In this document: piece by piece, positions 10,600 to 21,984 of the stretch | How positions within the stretch are numbered: the first letter of the stretch is position 1 | Layout of the letters: each line of letters starts with the position of its first letter | Assembly: GCA_964016875.1 (NCBI GenBank) | Contig: OZ024724.1 | Coordinates: 13,992,501-14,056,500, forward strand | Length of the DNA stretch: 64,000 nt | Reading direction: 5' to 3' | Source of the DNA: Fallopia convolvulus | Lineage: Eukaryota > Streptophyta > Magnoliopsida > Caryophyllales > Polygonaceae | Notes under the pieces: generated by a model | Told to the model about the DNA's origin: nothing | The model's database searches: none | What the model saw: only the letters and a program-made list of their open reading frames with translations | Made by a program: the position numbers and the translations under genes

Positions 10600-10821
10600 A
10601 TTTAAAATGTGTGATCCAAGCGAGGCTCAGGATCAGCGAAAATAATCAATTAAAAAAGGGTGAAACTCAACCAAGCTTGGGTTTGCACCAACTTTCTTTC
10701 GAAAACTCGTCATCTGACAAAACTTGAAATTGATGCAAACAATCAATTAAAAAAGGATGCAACTCAAGAAAAGCTCACGGTTGCACCAACTTTCTTTTGA
10801 AAATGCATGTTTCGAGCAATG

Positions 10822-13422
10822 TGATAGCTTGCTTTTAGGTGTAGTTTAGATGCATGTTTATGTTTGTTTTGCATGGGTTTTTAGCTTAGTTTAGCTTAGT
10901 TTTTTGGGTTTAGTGTTTTCGGGTAGTTGCGCTTGTTTTGATCGGTTTTGTAGGTTATTAAGTGATGGAGCAAGATAGGACGTGATTCGAGCTGGCTGTT
11001 GATGTCCGCCTTTTTAGTCCTGCTTTTAGGGTGTGTTTGAGTCGTTTTCCTTAGTTTTGTGTTTAGTTTGGAGTCATTTGTGTAGGGTTTTGTATTTGTT
11101 TAAGATATGGAGTCTACATAAGCTTTGGTGGTGTTTTGTAGGTTTTTGAAGCTGTTTCGAAGCACTTTGAGGACTAGAGAGAAGCCGAGGAAAAGCATGC
11201 AAGGAGTGGAGACGGAATGATGCAAGGAATGAAGTAAAAGAACCAAGATCGAGCTATATGAGAAGTACAGAGGCTCGTTACTGACACCAGAGAAATCGTT
11301 AGAGGAAGAATCGAGGCCAACACATGTGTAACCTTCATAAGTGTAAAAAGTGTTGGACAAAGAGGCAAAAAGTGAAAAGAAAGAAAAAGAAGAAGAAACA
11401 AAAAGTTTGAATGAGAATGTAAGGAGTTGGTGAAGTTGAGTTCAAGGTGTTGAGAAGAAAGTGTAAAGTTTGGGTTTTAAGATTAGTTCTTTATCCCGGA
11501 TTTAGCACCACATGACCAAAAATGATCTCTTCCAATTTCTCTTTACCTTGGCCCCATTACATCTCTTAAAAGACCTCATGATTTTTGTTGTGTATTTGGT
11601 CCACAACAGTGGAGAATTAGGACGTTGATCCAAGCATATGGTAGTATAGTTTTTCATGGTTAATTTTGAGTGAAAGACGTCCCTCAAAAAATTGAGAGTG
11701 AGAGCAAAAACATTGCCATGGTGAGGCCTAGAATGGATGAATAATCTTTGTTCCATGCTTGATGTAATGCATGCTATGAAGTCTTGGTCAGGTTTTAATT
11801 ATATGTTGAATTGCTCGATTGATTATGAGATGGATGCATGATTACATTGATGTGGTGTGATTTGGATTTATGACTTGCTTAAGGACAACCAAGGGTTAAG
11901 CATGTGGGAATTTGATAGCTTGCATTTAGGTGTAGTTGCATGTTTATGTCTGTTTTGCATGGGTTTTTAGCTTAGTTTAGCTTAGTTTTTAGAGTCGCTT
12001 GTTTTGCTCGGTTTTGCAGGTTATTAGGTGATGGAGAAAGATAGGACGTGATCCGAGATGGCTATCGTGGTTCATTGGAGGACATGAATGAAGCTTAGAG
12101 TGATTCAAGTGAAGATTGGAAGAGCTAAGGGCCAAGAGCTTGAGGGATAAAAACACTTAAACCCGGACTATACATTGGAGTTTTTTATTTGACACCTCTA
12201 TCTTGAAATTCTTGTTTTGGGAGATATAGTGGTCTGATGGAGCTGAATTTGTTATCATTGGAAAGATAATTCAAAGAGCTACAATTCATATTTTTTCCGA
12301 GTCCAAATTCTAACTCAAAGAGGGTCAAAACAGCCTCTGAAGTGTCACCTGTTTTGAACCGAGGCCATGGCGCGGGCATAACTTGGTATAGCGCAACTGC
12401 GCTACTCTAGAGGGAGCCCGCGCACCTTGTTTTCATGTGGACGAGTTGGGCCTTGTGTTTGGGCTTCGAGATTGTCTTAAGTCAGATTTTGTCCGATGTG
12501 TTTAATGTAATATGGGATAGAATTGATCTTAGGAAACCTTTGCGTATTTAAACCTTGTGTTTGACTTTTCTTTCATAATCTTAAAAGATAATTTGGACAC
12601 TAGGGTTTCTTCTCTCAAGAGGCAACCTTTGAACCTTTTTATAAGTTTTTCTTAATTCAAGTTTGCATTGCTATACCATTTGTGTTTGACTAGTTATTGA
12701 AGTCATAGATTGCATACTATTGTGAGGTTTGATTGATTCTCAACAAACTTGAATAGGTTTTATTCCCTATGCTTAATTGAATCAAAGTTATTCTAGGGTT
12801 TTGTTAGATTGGCCACTTAATAGAATTTCTAGGTTAATTTACAACTAATATGATCAATTCCCGTTTGGGATGGATTAGATAAAGTAGAATCTATAATTGT
12901 TTGAACCCTTTCGGGCTATTCAGTTTTAGAAGGGAATACATCCACAATTAACTTGAATGACTATTTGCTTTAAGTGGTTGTTTCTATTGATACTTGACTC
13001 ATAAAGTTGTTGTTCAATTGAATCTAGACGTTGTTTTAAGTTGTTAAAAGATTATGGTTGTTTAGACTATTAGTTCTTTCAACTAGATCTGAAGTTTGGG
13101 CCATAATCCTTAGTAGGATCATAATCCAGGGTAGATTATTCAAGTGAATTGAGAATCAATGGTCAATAAGCATATCTATGATGGATTTAACTAGTTGAAC
13201 ATATTTGTCTCATATATTTACAATCAACTTTGCATTCATCTTTACTTTTTATTTGCATCTTAGACTAGATTATCATTCAAAAACCACCATCTTGGTTACT
13301 TGGCATTTAAGTAATAACATAAATACACGAGTCTTTGTGGGATCGACCCTTATTTACCATTTTACTCAGTTTGGTTAAATTTGGATTCTTTGATAGGTAA
13401 ACGACTAAAAAATACCTCATCA
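10822..13422 (+). mobile_element. Truncated Athila/Tat-like element inside the repeat array
   Basis: Starts TGATAGCTTGC and ends CCTCATCA. Flanks CAATG (10817-10821) and CAAAG (13423-13427) are a 5-bp duplication with one mismatch. The first about 180 bp match the start of the LTR, then homology stops near GATAGGACGTGATTCGAG. The next segment (about 11010-11160) resembles the other LTR family at 8043 (GGAGTCATTTGTG ... TTTTGTAGG). From about 11470 to 11912 there is a 3' untranslated region and polypurine tract, then a full LTR. It is a deletion or recombination product without coding capacity. Confidence 0.8.
11913..13422 (+). repeat. 3' LTR of the truncated Athila/Tat-like element
   Basis: 1510 bp, preceded by the polypurine tract AAGGACAACCAAGGG and GCATGTGGGAA. 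Starts TGATAGCTTGCATTTAGG and ends AAATACCTCATCA, as in the minus-strand LTR at 3887-5463. It contains the GC-rich block at about 12365-12425 (GCGCGGGC ... GCCCGCGC). Confidence 0.85.
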
Positions 13423-13680
13423 CAAAGCCCGGGATCAATGCAAACAATCAATAAAAAAGGTGCAAATCAAGAAGGGATTGGGGGTACATCAAGTTTCTTT
13501 GGAAAATGTATGATCCAAGCAAGATACAGGATCGACACAAACAAACAATTAAAAAGGGTGTAACTCAAGGAAGGCTTGGGATTGCACTAACTTTCTTTGC
13601 AAAATGCGCCATCCAAGAGGGGTTTGGGATTGATGCAAACAATAAATTAACAAAGTGAGACTCAAACAAGATTTAGAGTT

Positions 13681-13974
13681 GCATTTTTAACATAAAACCA
13701 TCCTATGACTTGCACTCATCCACATAGGCGGACACTGTGAGCCATTGGGTAGGATGAGTAAGAGTAAAAGGCTTAATCAACACAACCCCACAAAGATAGT
13801 TGAAACACAAAAAGTAAAACACAAATAGCCCGTGAATTAAAAATATTTACAAAGTTAAACACTTGCTTAAAGGTTATTGCGGGAAATAGCCATTACATAC
13901 CCTCGAATGGGCATAAGATATTATTAACACAAACAAATCAAAGTAATTAAAATCAAGCTTTAGGGATTGAACCC
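13681..13974. other. Spacer, nothing recognised
   Basis: About 290 bp between the repeat array and the next LTR element, with no ORF and no repeat ends. It supplies the AACCC target site at 13970-13974. Confidence 0.4.
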
Positions 13975-16150
13975 TGATGCGACTCTGCCGTAGCTCGGAT
14001 CCAGCTCATACGGACCCGAGACGTCCTAGACCTTGGAGACCTCCTTGGATTAGGACTTAGGGTATTTATGTATTATTTATATTATTATTTCTATTTTCGT
14101 CATTTATTTTCCGTCTTTTCTATTTTGGGCGCGTGTTCTCTTATGCTTAAGAGATCGGCCCATTAAGCTATCATAAGGCCCATTAGGCAATTAGGGTTTG
14201 TTCCACCTTTTCTTTTATAGTAGTTACTATTAGTAGTATTTTGGGCTTGGATGTTGGGCCTAGCATGTTGCTAACCCTAGTCCACTCCCAACTAGCTTCT
14301 AGAGTTTCATGTGGCCTCCTCTATATAAAGGATCCATGCCCCCTTGTATTATTTACGTCCAAAATGAATTAAGCCAAAGCTTGAGTCGAGTTTCTCCTCC
14401 CCTTTGGCCTGGGCGTCACCCTATTCTTTTCCCGATCCCATATTCTCCTGGCCTACGTTAAACTAGGCCCCCTTCTCAATCCTTTCACTTCTCCTCTCGA
14501 TCCCCAAGTTTAGTCTTCGGCCTCAAATCTATCCAGTTACTATTTGTTGGAGAAGATCCGAACGTTTCGAGCCTAGATCCGCCCCTTGTGACCCTAGGGT
14601 CGCATCAATTGGTATCAAAGCTTAGGCGGTTCGAACAGTCTCTTCTCCGTCTCCACAAAAAAAATCGTCTTAGACCTACTCGACTCTTTGAAATGATTTT
14701 GGTAAAATTGCATCTTTGTCTTGCTAGTTGCACGCTCTTAGTTGCTTTGTATGTCGATTTCTTGCCTTGATTGTCGAGCTTCGTCTCCAAAAAAAACCCA
14801 ACCCTATTCGACTTTTTCAATTGATTTTGGTGAAATTGTATCTTTGCTTGCTAGTTGCATGTTCATAGTTGCCTTGTTCGCCGATTTCTTGCCCTTGAAT
14901 CAGTTGAGCATATCATTTTGTCGACTTCTACCCAGATTTCGACTCAAAAAATATTTTTTATGTAATTTTCTTCCATAATGTTGTAGATCTTTTCGATACG
15001 AGTCCGGGCATATAAAATACGCCCAAATCGGACTTCGTTTGCCCCTCCAAAGGGCCAAAACATCACGGTCGCGCGCCAGGATCGAGTTCCAGCGTGCCAG
15101 GATCCGGATCCTGGCACAACAGAATCGCGCCACCAGTGTGCCAAGGTTGCAGCCCCCTTGTGCCAGCCCGCGCCGAAGACGGAAACACAAGATCTCGGGA
15201 TTATTTTTTCGAGATTGTGTGGTTTATTTTCGGTTAGAGCATATCTTTTATTTCCGATTTTTATGATTTTATTGTGTAAGGAATCTTGCTTATAAAAGAT
15301 CCTATATCTTTTTATTTTGTTTGTTTTGATTTTTTCCCTTTTGTACGAGATCTTATCTTATAAAAGATCTCAGTTTTATTTTATTTATAGTTTAGTTTTA
15401 TTACTTTCTTATTGTAAGAGAATCTTTCGTTTTGTGGAAGATCTCGTAATATTGTAAAAAAAAAAACAAAAAAAAATGAAGGGCCGAGCCATGCCTTGTC
15501 CGACCCACGTCGAAGCAAGGACGCTTCGAAGCTAAGCGGGGGAGAATGATGCGACTCTGCCGTAGCTCGGATCCAGCTCCTACGGATTCGAGACGTCCTA
15601 GACCTTGGAGACCTCCTTGGATTAAGACTTAGGGTATTTATGTATTATTTATATTATTATTTCTATTTTGGACGTGTGTTCTCTTATGCTTAAGAGACCG
15701 GCCCATTAAGCTATCATAAGGCCCATTAGGTCATTAGGGTTTGTTCTACCTTTTCTTTTATAGTAGTTACCATTAGTTGTATTTTGCGCTTGGATGTTGG
15801 GTCTAGCATGTTGCTAACCCTAGTCCACTCCCAACTAGCTTCTAGGGTTTCATGTGGCCTCCTCTATATAAAGGATCCAAGCCCCCTTGTATTATTTACG
15901 TCCAAAATGAATTAAGCCAAAGCTTGAGTCGAGTTTCTCCTCCTCTTTGGCTTGGGCGTCACCCTATTGTTTTCCCGATCCCATATTCTCCTGGCCTACG
16001 TCAAACTAGGCCCCCTTCTCAATCCTTTCACTTCACCTCTCGATCCCCAAGTCTAGGCTTCGGCCTCAAATCTATCCGGTTACTATTTGTTGGAGAAGAT
16101 CCGAACGTTTCGAGCCTAGATCCGCCCCTTGTGACCCTAGGGTCGCATCA
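13975..16150 (+). mobile_element. Complete short non-autonomous LTR retrotransposon (2176 bp)
   Basis: LTR1 is 13975-14607 (633 bp) and LTR2 is 15547-16150 (604 bp). Both start TGATGCGAC and end GTCGCATCA, a 9-bp inverted terminus. The 5-bp target duplication AACCC lies at 13970-13974 and 16151-16155. The primer-binding site after LTR1 reads TTGGTATCAAAGC (initiator tRNA-Met type). The polypurine tract AGCGGGGGAGAA precedes LTR2. The main LTR difference is a ~30-bp deletion in LTR2 between two TCTATTTT words. The 939-bp interior has no gag or pol, a ~130-bp duplication (about 14645-14770 and 14780-14895) and a perfect 24-bp palindrome at 15094-15117. TATA-like TATATAAA occurs in each LTR. The size fits LARD/TR-GAG-like or large TRIM elements. 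Confidence 0.93.
14609..14629 (+). promoter_or_regulatory. Primer-binding site (initiator tRNA-Met type)
   Basis: TTGGTATCAAAGCTTAGG one base after the LTR end CGCATCA. It matches the common plant form TGGTATCAGAGC with one difference and sets the element's orientation. Confidence 0.8.
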
Positions 16151-18240
16151 AACCCTCTTGTGAGACCATCGTCCTATCATCTTCAAAAGGAGGGCTTGTT
16201 GGGACTTTGGAAATTGGCACAACCAAATTTGCGGGGGAATGGATGACCTCATCAACCACTTTAAGAGCCTCAAGAGGAGCCAATTATCATTCACCTATTT
16301 CATTTGCATGATCATTGGCTAGTTTAGGAACCTCGGGTGAAGTTAGTTCCTAACCATTGGTTTTGCCCGCACGGACACCGCTGCATAAGAAGAATTCATA
16401 TTTTCCTTCAGGCTCCTCCATTGGCTCACCTTTATGCTCAGTGTAGTTGGGCTTGAAGAAGACGATGCATGGGTTGACATGATGAAATTTATGAATAACT
16501 TGGCTAACCCCAACGCGCATTGCATGGTGATACATGTCCAGATTTTGTTCACACATTTTTTTCCTTATATTCCTTAGATTCGATGTACATCATGACCTCC
16601 CTCTCAGCCTCCTCATCGAGCTCCTTGTGGTAAGGCGGATCCATGTAGTACTTGCAAGACTCATGAGTAGACCTCGGGCATCTAAAGTCGATTCTTTGGA
16701 GAGGCACCGAAACCACAAGATCATGATCCTCCGCCCTAGTCGTTATTTTGAGATCGACGAGAGCAACAACCACCTACTCTTTCCTACTTCACGCTCATGA
16801 CTTTCTCCTTCTTTTTTTCGGAAGCAGAAGAGGCAGAAGTTTGCCTTTGGTGCTACTGGTCATGGATTTTGAAGAAGCAATTTTGAGAGCCGCAATGGAC
16901 GTGCTACATTTAGAAGGGGCCTTAAGAATCCTTCTTTACCATTGCTTGCTCAATGACCCCTACGCTCTTGTTTTCCCATTACCACTAGGGACACTCGTCT
17001 TCGCCAACATCACAATCATTTGAGTCCCATTCATCTTTGAAAAAAAAGAAAGAAGATGAATGAAAACAACAAAATAAGAAAACGATAAGAGAACGCGTAG
17101 ATTGGTAAAGACTGAGATGAGCACGCTCCAAACTCTACTAGGTGAGGAACTCTTGACGGGGCCTTGTGACGTCCTCCTTGAAGGGCTATTTGGCTATCAC
17201 TACTTCTTTATGTGGCGTTTTCCCAACCCTTTGGTATAGGCTCAACAACACTTGGAAGTTGAATAAATCATCCTGAATATCACGAACCAAAAACCACTTC
17301 TCCCTCTAGTTTCAAATATTGGAGGGTGCGATAGCCAAACCCGTCCCAAGTTTGCTCAGACTCATGAAGTCACCCGCCTCCTATGCGATGACAAGAGCCT
17401 TCATATATATGCTCCATATTTGGTTCCTCAGATAACCAAGCTTTGGAGCGCGAATGTCTAGAGAGTTCTCCACGCGTTAGGAGAGAGTTGAGTAGGACAC
17501 AAGTTGAGGGGCCATAAATACTCGATGAAAAACACGAGGACTTGGAGCTTGAAACTAGCCACTAGGATTTTATGGTACATGACCAAGAAATGGTCGTAAT
17601 GACCCATAGATTTCCCTGAACCATCGAGAAGTATGAGTTCCACACCCTCGGGCCAAGGGTAGCAGACCAAAATCTCTGATAATTGGGCCAAACACATAAC
17701 CATTCTCGAGCCACACTTTAGAAACTAATTCCTCGCAAGATCATCTACAATGGGAAACCTCACCGGAGACATGCAAGGAATGGTCGAAACATAGTTATCG
17801 ATGTAACGATCATGGAAGCTCTGTTGTAACTATGAGTTGGAGAAGTCTTGGTTTTTCAAACAATGGGGCTTTTCATCCTAAACTAATGCAGATGCGAACT
17901 CTTCCCCCAAAGAAATTATGTTATGATCGATAGCGTCGAGATTTGAATAAAATTTAGAATATGCAAAGGAGGATGGATCGATAGTGGAAAGAAAAGGAAA
18001 AGAAGGAGACTCATTATGGGGAGTCACTAGAACTAGTCCTAGGAAGGCTAAGGCTCGAAGAAGATGCGGAGAACATATCCTAATCCTTGATGACCACCTC
18101 GTGTGATACGTGAGATGGATAGCTCTTGTCTGACATGTGAGAATAAAATCCATGGCATGGAATAGAAGAGAAAATAAGAAAAAAGATCAAAAGGAAGAAC
18201 ACAGATGAGAGAGAATGAATGAAAAAACAAAGAGCGCGAT
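16151..18240 (-). pseudogene. Decayed 'putative gypsy type transposon' reading frame
   Basis: Several minus-strand segments form a broken ORF. The best is 17458-17703, with HFLVMYHKILVASFKLQV and LWPLNLCPTQLSPNAWRTL, close to the plant block YxxxxxSGxxLPLxPFxxxVLxxLxLxPxQLxPNxWR (PF04195-like, from memory). Further pieces are at 17878-18153 upstream and 16549-16773 and 16350-16556 downstream. Stops separate them, for example after NAWRTL. The family is found in gypsy-related elements of unknown role. No LTR could be assigned, and the LTR-like segment to the right has the opposite orientation. Confidence 0.55.
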
Positions 18241-18904
18241 GTATAAATGGCTAGGGTGATTTTGATCCAACTCTCGGTGAAAAAACAACTTCTAGAAAAA
18301 GGATCAGGGAGTGCAAACTAATTAGCTTTTCTTAAGAAAACTCAATACCCCGAAGAGAGAAAAATAACGCTTCATTGACACAACTGCCCCACAATGGCAG
18401 GCAACATAAACCCAACTTTGCCCCCTGCTTGAAGCATCACAGAGGCCTACCAACGAACCCACCAGTCACGGTGACGTAAACCTATAAAACTCCCCCTCGG
18501 AAGAAAACCCATAAATGCCCGCGCTAAATGACGGTGAAAAACTAAAAAGAAAGTGGCATCATGCGTGAAAGCTTAACTCTCAAGAACTCAACGATGAACA
18601 ACAACGACCACCTCCCTCCCCCACGGTGGCGAGAAGTCGGAATGCCTTAGAAAGATAACAAGGTAAACACAATAAAAAAAAACCAGGAAAAGAGAAAGCG
18701 TAAAGCGAGGAAGAAGAGGGAAACTTACTTGGTAGTTCGAGGGTAAGAAGATGGAAATCTCCTAAAGCAATGAGATGAGAGCAAAACCCGTCAACGAACG
18801 AAGAGGTGTGTCGGTGCAAATTCGAAACAACGGAAATTAAGAGAGTGACAAACGATGAGAGTATAATGGGGAAGACCACATATAACTCTTTTTTTAAGCT
18901 TCCT
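18241..18904. other. Non-coding stretch, nothing recognised
   Basis: Upstream of the minus-strand relic. It contains AT-rich and purine-rich stretches and an ORF of 99 codons on the minus strand (18580-18879) without recognisable features. It may be the leader of the decayed element. Confidence 0.3.
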
Positions 18905-20064
18905 TGTTAGACCAATGCACAAAAGAAAAGGCCCAATAAGCAAAGTCAGTCCAAACAAGAAGAACAATCAACGACTAATGATACTCCTAAAAACCCACAC
19001 CCCACAAAGACTTACAAATACTAGATGCTTCCTACCCACGCCTACGCTTGAGTAGACAAGGTGGCTTCAATAATGTATGAATAAATGTAAAGAATCAGCT
19101 AAAATCCCAAGGATCACAAGGCGAGTGAACAACTATCGCGACACCAATGATCAAATTATGCGCTCATCCTACATGGCATCCAAACACCCTTCCCAATCAT
19201 CGCATTAAATAAATGGAAGGTGATGCTGCAATCTATGGAGACCCCAATCAGTGATGGCGATCAACGACATCACATACCTCACACTCCACCAATCAATTAT
19301 CGACACCTCAAAGATTCAACAATCTCTCCCACATCGAAAGATCCCAAAACTCCAACTGGAACCGCTCTCCCATAAATAGTGAGACAACACATCACAGATC
19401 TCACACTCGACCAATCAATGAAAAACACCCAGAAGGTCCAATAATCTCTCCATCATCGAAAGATCCTAAATCTCCTACTAGAACAACGTCTCCTACCAAT
19501 GGTGAGACAAGACGTCGCACATCTTACACTTCACTAGTCAATGATCGATGCCTCAAAGATCCAACAATCTTTCCCATATCAAAAGATCCTGAAACTCCAA
19601 CTAGAACCACGTCTCCTACAAATGGTGAGACAACACATCGGAAACCTCACACTCCACCAACCAATGATCGAAACCTCAAAGATCAATAAGGTTCTCCCAC
19701 ATTGAGAGACCTCAACATCCAACTTCCCCAATGCCTATAAATAGCGAAAGAAGGCAAATGTTATAAGGGTCGAAAAACATCTCTATGCTAAGATCTTTTA
19801 TAATTAATAGAGCCTCGAAGTGTTGAAAATTTTAGAAGAACTTCGTTATTTATGAAAGAGAATCTTAAAAGGTTCTAAGTCTCCATTTGTAAAAGAGAGG
19901 GAAGACACTAAGAGTTTAAAGAGCGTGCACATTCTGAAAACAAATAATCCAAAATTGTATAAAAAACTCTTTTCAACCATATGTGAGTTGTTCTAACATG
20001 TAGAATAAAGAGTGAAAGCTTATGTATGCCTATTTCTTATTAATTCAAGTCCTTGTACTTAACA
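18905..20064 (+). repeat. LTR-like segment with TATA box and four ~122-bp repeats
   Basis: Starts near TGTTAGACC and may end CTTAACA at 20064; the boundaries are uncertain and no clean target duplication was seen. From about 19250 to 19700 a ~122-bp unit is repeated four times with divergence. Each carries CACACTCCACCAAxCAATxATCG, CCTCAAAGAT, CAACAATCT and CTCCxACxAATxGTGAGACAA, so the repeat is cut into words here. A TATA box TATAAATA follows at 19736-19743. This is the layout of an LTR U3 with enhancer-like repeats upstream of the core promoter, transcribing to the right. Confidence 0.5.
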
Positions 20065-21726
20065 CTCGTTTATTTCATGTTCCATACGTCGACTCCTTCA
20101 AATATGGATGGAAATGGGTTGGGTAGACCACTTCCATCACCTATCCCACATGGTCCTTCCCTCCACCCGATTCAGATGTGCAAGGGCCAAAGCCGTAGAA
20201 ACACTATTCCATGTAAATCCGAGTGTAACACCCCTAGTGACCATAGATTCAAGAAAGGATTTGGGGGGCAGGTGGGGGCGGTCGCGCTCACATTTGGCTA
20301 AGGGAGTGATGAATATTAACTTAAGAGCTTGGAAAATAAAAAAAAAAATTTTGCCCCCATAGGTAGCCCGAGATAGAGGCGGAGGTAGAAGGTGAAGACG
20401 TTCTTGAGGAGGGGCGGAATTGGAGAAGGGCGTTGAAAGTTAGTTGCAGGCGCGACATGTTCACTACTTTGTAGCTCCGGTGTCAATGGAGAATTCTATT
20501 GAACTAAGAAATTGAGAAGACGCATTTAAATGGAATGGTGTCGTTTCCATTTATTTCTGGTGTAATTTTTAAAAAAATAGTGACATTTAAATGGAATGAC
20601 GTCTTTTTCATTTTTAGAATGGCTTCATTTTTTAAAAATAAATTTGCATTAGAAATTGGGGCTTAAGTTTAGACTAAATTTCACTTATTCGACTGATCAT
20701 CAACCAAGCGGACAGGAAGAAGGTTGAATTTGGGACGAGGCTCACTGCAACAACTAGCAAAGCACGATAAAGTTGCTACAAGGCCAACTACTTAACTTCT
20801 CTGCCTCGTGATGAACGGGCGGCGGCTGACAGAGACGCGAAGGAGTCACGAGCGTGGGCGCCGAGCGTTTTGGACTAGATTTGTAGTTCTACATAACACG
20901 TGGATGGTAATTTAGTAAATCAAAATCCCCTATTTTTAGTAGCAATTTGTGTAATTGTGTGCAAATTTGTGATTCTATAACTTATAGGTTGTATTAATTT
21001 GTTAATTTGTGGAGAAATTGATAAGAAATTTGATAAGTTGTTGTCTTGTTAGTTAATTTGAGAGGTTTAATAACAATTTTGAAAAGTGAAATTGTTAAGG
21101 TTGGCCCCAAATCTGTATTTTCCTCAATTTAGTGGCAATGTGTATGAATTTACATATATGTAAGTTGTAATTGGATTATTTTGTTAGTTTGTTGTGAAAA
21201 TTGATAAGAATTTTGATAGTTTTAATAGATATTCGAAATTGATATTTCAAAATTTTTTAAAATTATGTTAATTGTTGTTGAAATATTGTTGAGAAATAAT
21301 GTTATTTGTTGAAATTAATAGGTTAATATGTGTAGAATAAAATAGAGATGTATCTTTCTAAAAGACAAATCCTCTACAAAGTGCCCCTCCCCCTTTCCAG
21401 ACAATCTTGGATCTGCCCCTACCTAGATTGTCCCACACCCAAAATCCTGGATCTGACACTAAGTTAAAATGTGAAAGACTTGTTCATTTAAAAAGGAATG
21501 ATGGTTCATTACAAGTTACAACATAGTTATTTGACATCGAAATGTAGGATTATAATGTAAAGCTTGTACTAAATAAGGGTTATTCAAAAGACATCATAAA
21601 AATCAAATCTTCCAAATAATGACTCTTATATAGATGAGTTCCTAAATGAAAATAAAAGAGCTTGTGCTGAACCAAATATGTGGAGGGGCGGATGGTTCTT
21701 ATGACTAGTAACCAAATATGTTATGC
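20065..21726. other. Spacer, no gene recognised
   Basis: Mixed non-coding DNA. An ORF of about 80 codons at 20053-20301 shows no family features. TGTAACACCCC at 20224 resembles a gypsy LTR end but has no partner nearby. From 20880 to 21380 the sequence is AT-rich with repeated AATTGATAAGAA-like words. No RNA gene was seen. Confidence 0.35.
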
Positions 21727-21984
21727 TGAGAATAATAAATTATCCCACATCTGAAATCCAAACACATCAAGCCTAGCATATATACCGTTGGATTACTCCT
21801 CCTATTGCCAATTGGTTTTAGGATAGAACCCCATAGGCTTGTGTGCTAGGCCTATCCGCGCATGTGCGCCCGTACAGACACGTCCCGGTTTATCTACTTG
21901 TCGGGCCCATGGACTTTCACATGGTATCAGAGCGGTTCGATCTTGGGCCCCTTTATCTACCTTGGGTTAGGCTTAGCAAGTTGC

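Larger units (their letters stand above)
10600..13680. repeat. ~105-bp tandem repeat array split by a retroelement
   Basis: About 4.6 diverged units of roughly 105 bp, in 10600-10821 and 13423-13680. Shared words in order are ATCCAAGC, GGATCAATGCAAACAAT, CAATTAAAAAAGG, TGCAACTCAA, TTGGGxTTGCACCAACTTT and CTTTxGAAAATG. The element at 10822-13422 interrupts one unit: left part ends TTTCGAGCAATG and right part continues CAAAGCCCGGGATCAATG. The two halves join without loss after one 5-bp duplication is removed. It looks like a small satellite or an LTR-derived array. Confidence 0.8.

Noticed and set aside
20224..20235. Start of another TGTAACACCCC solo LTR
   Set aside because: No matching end and no target duplication within reach.
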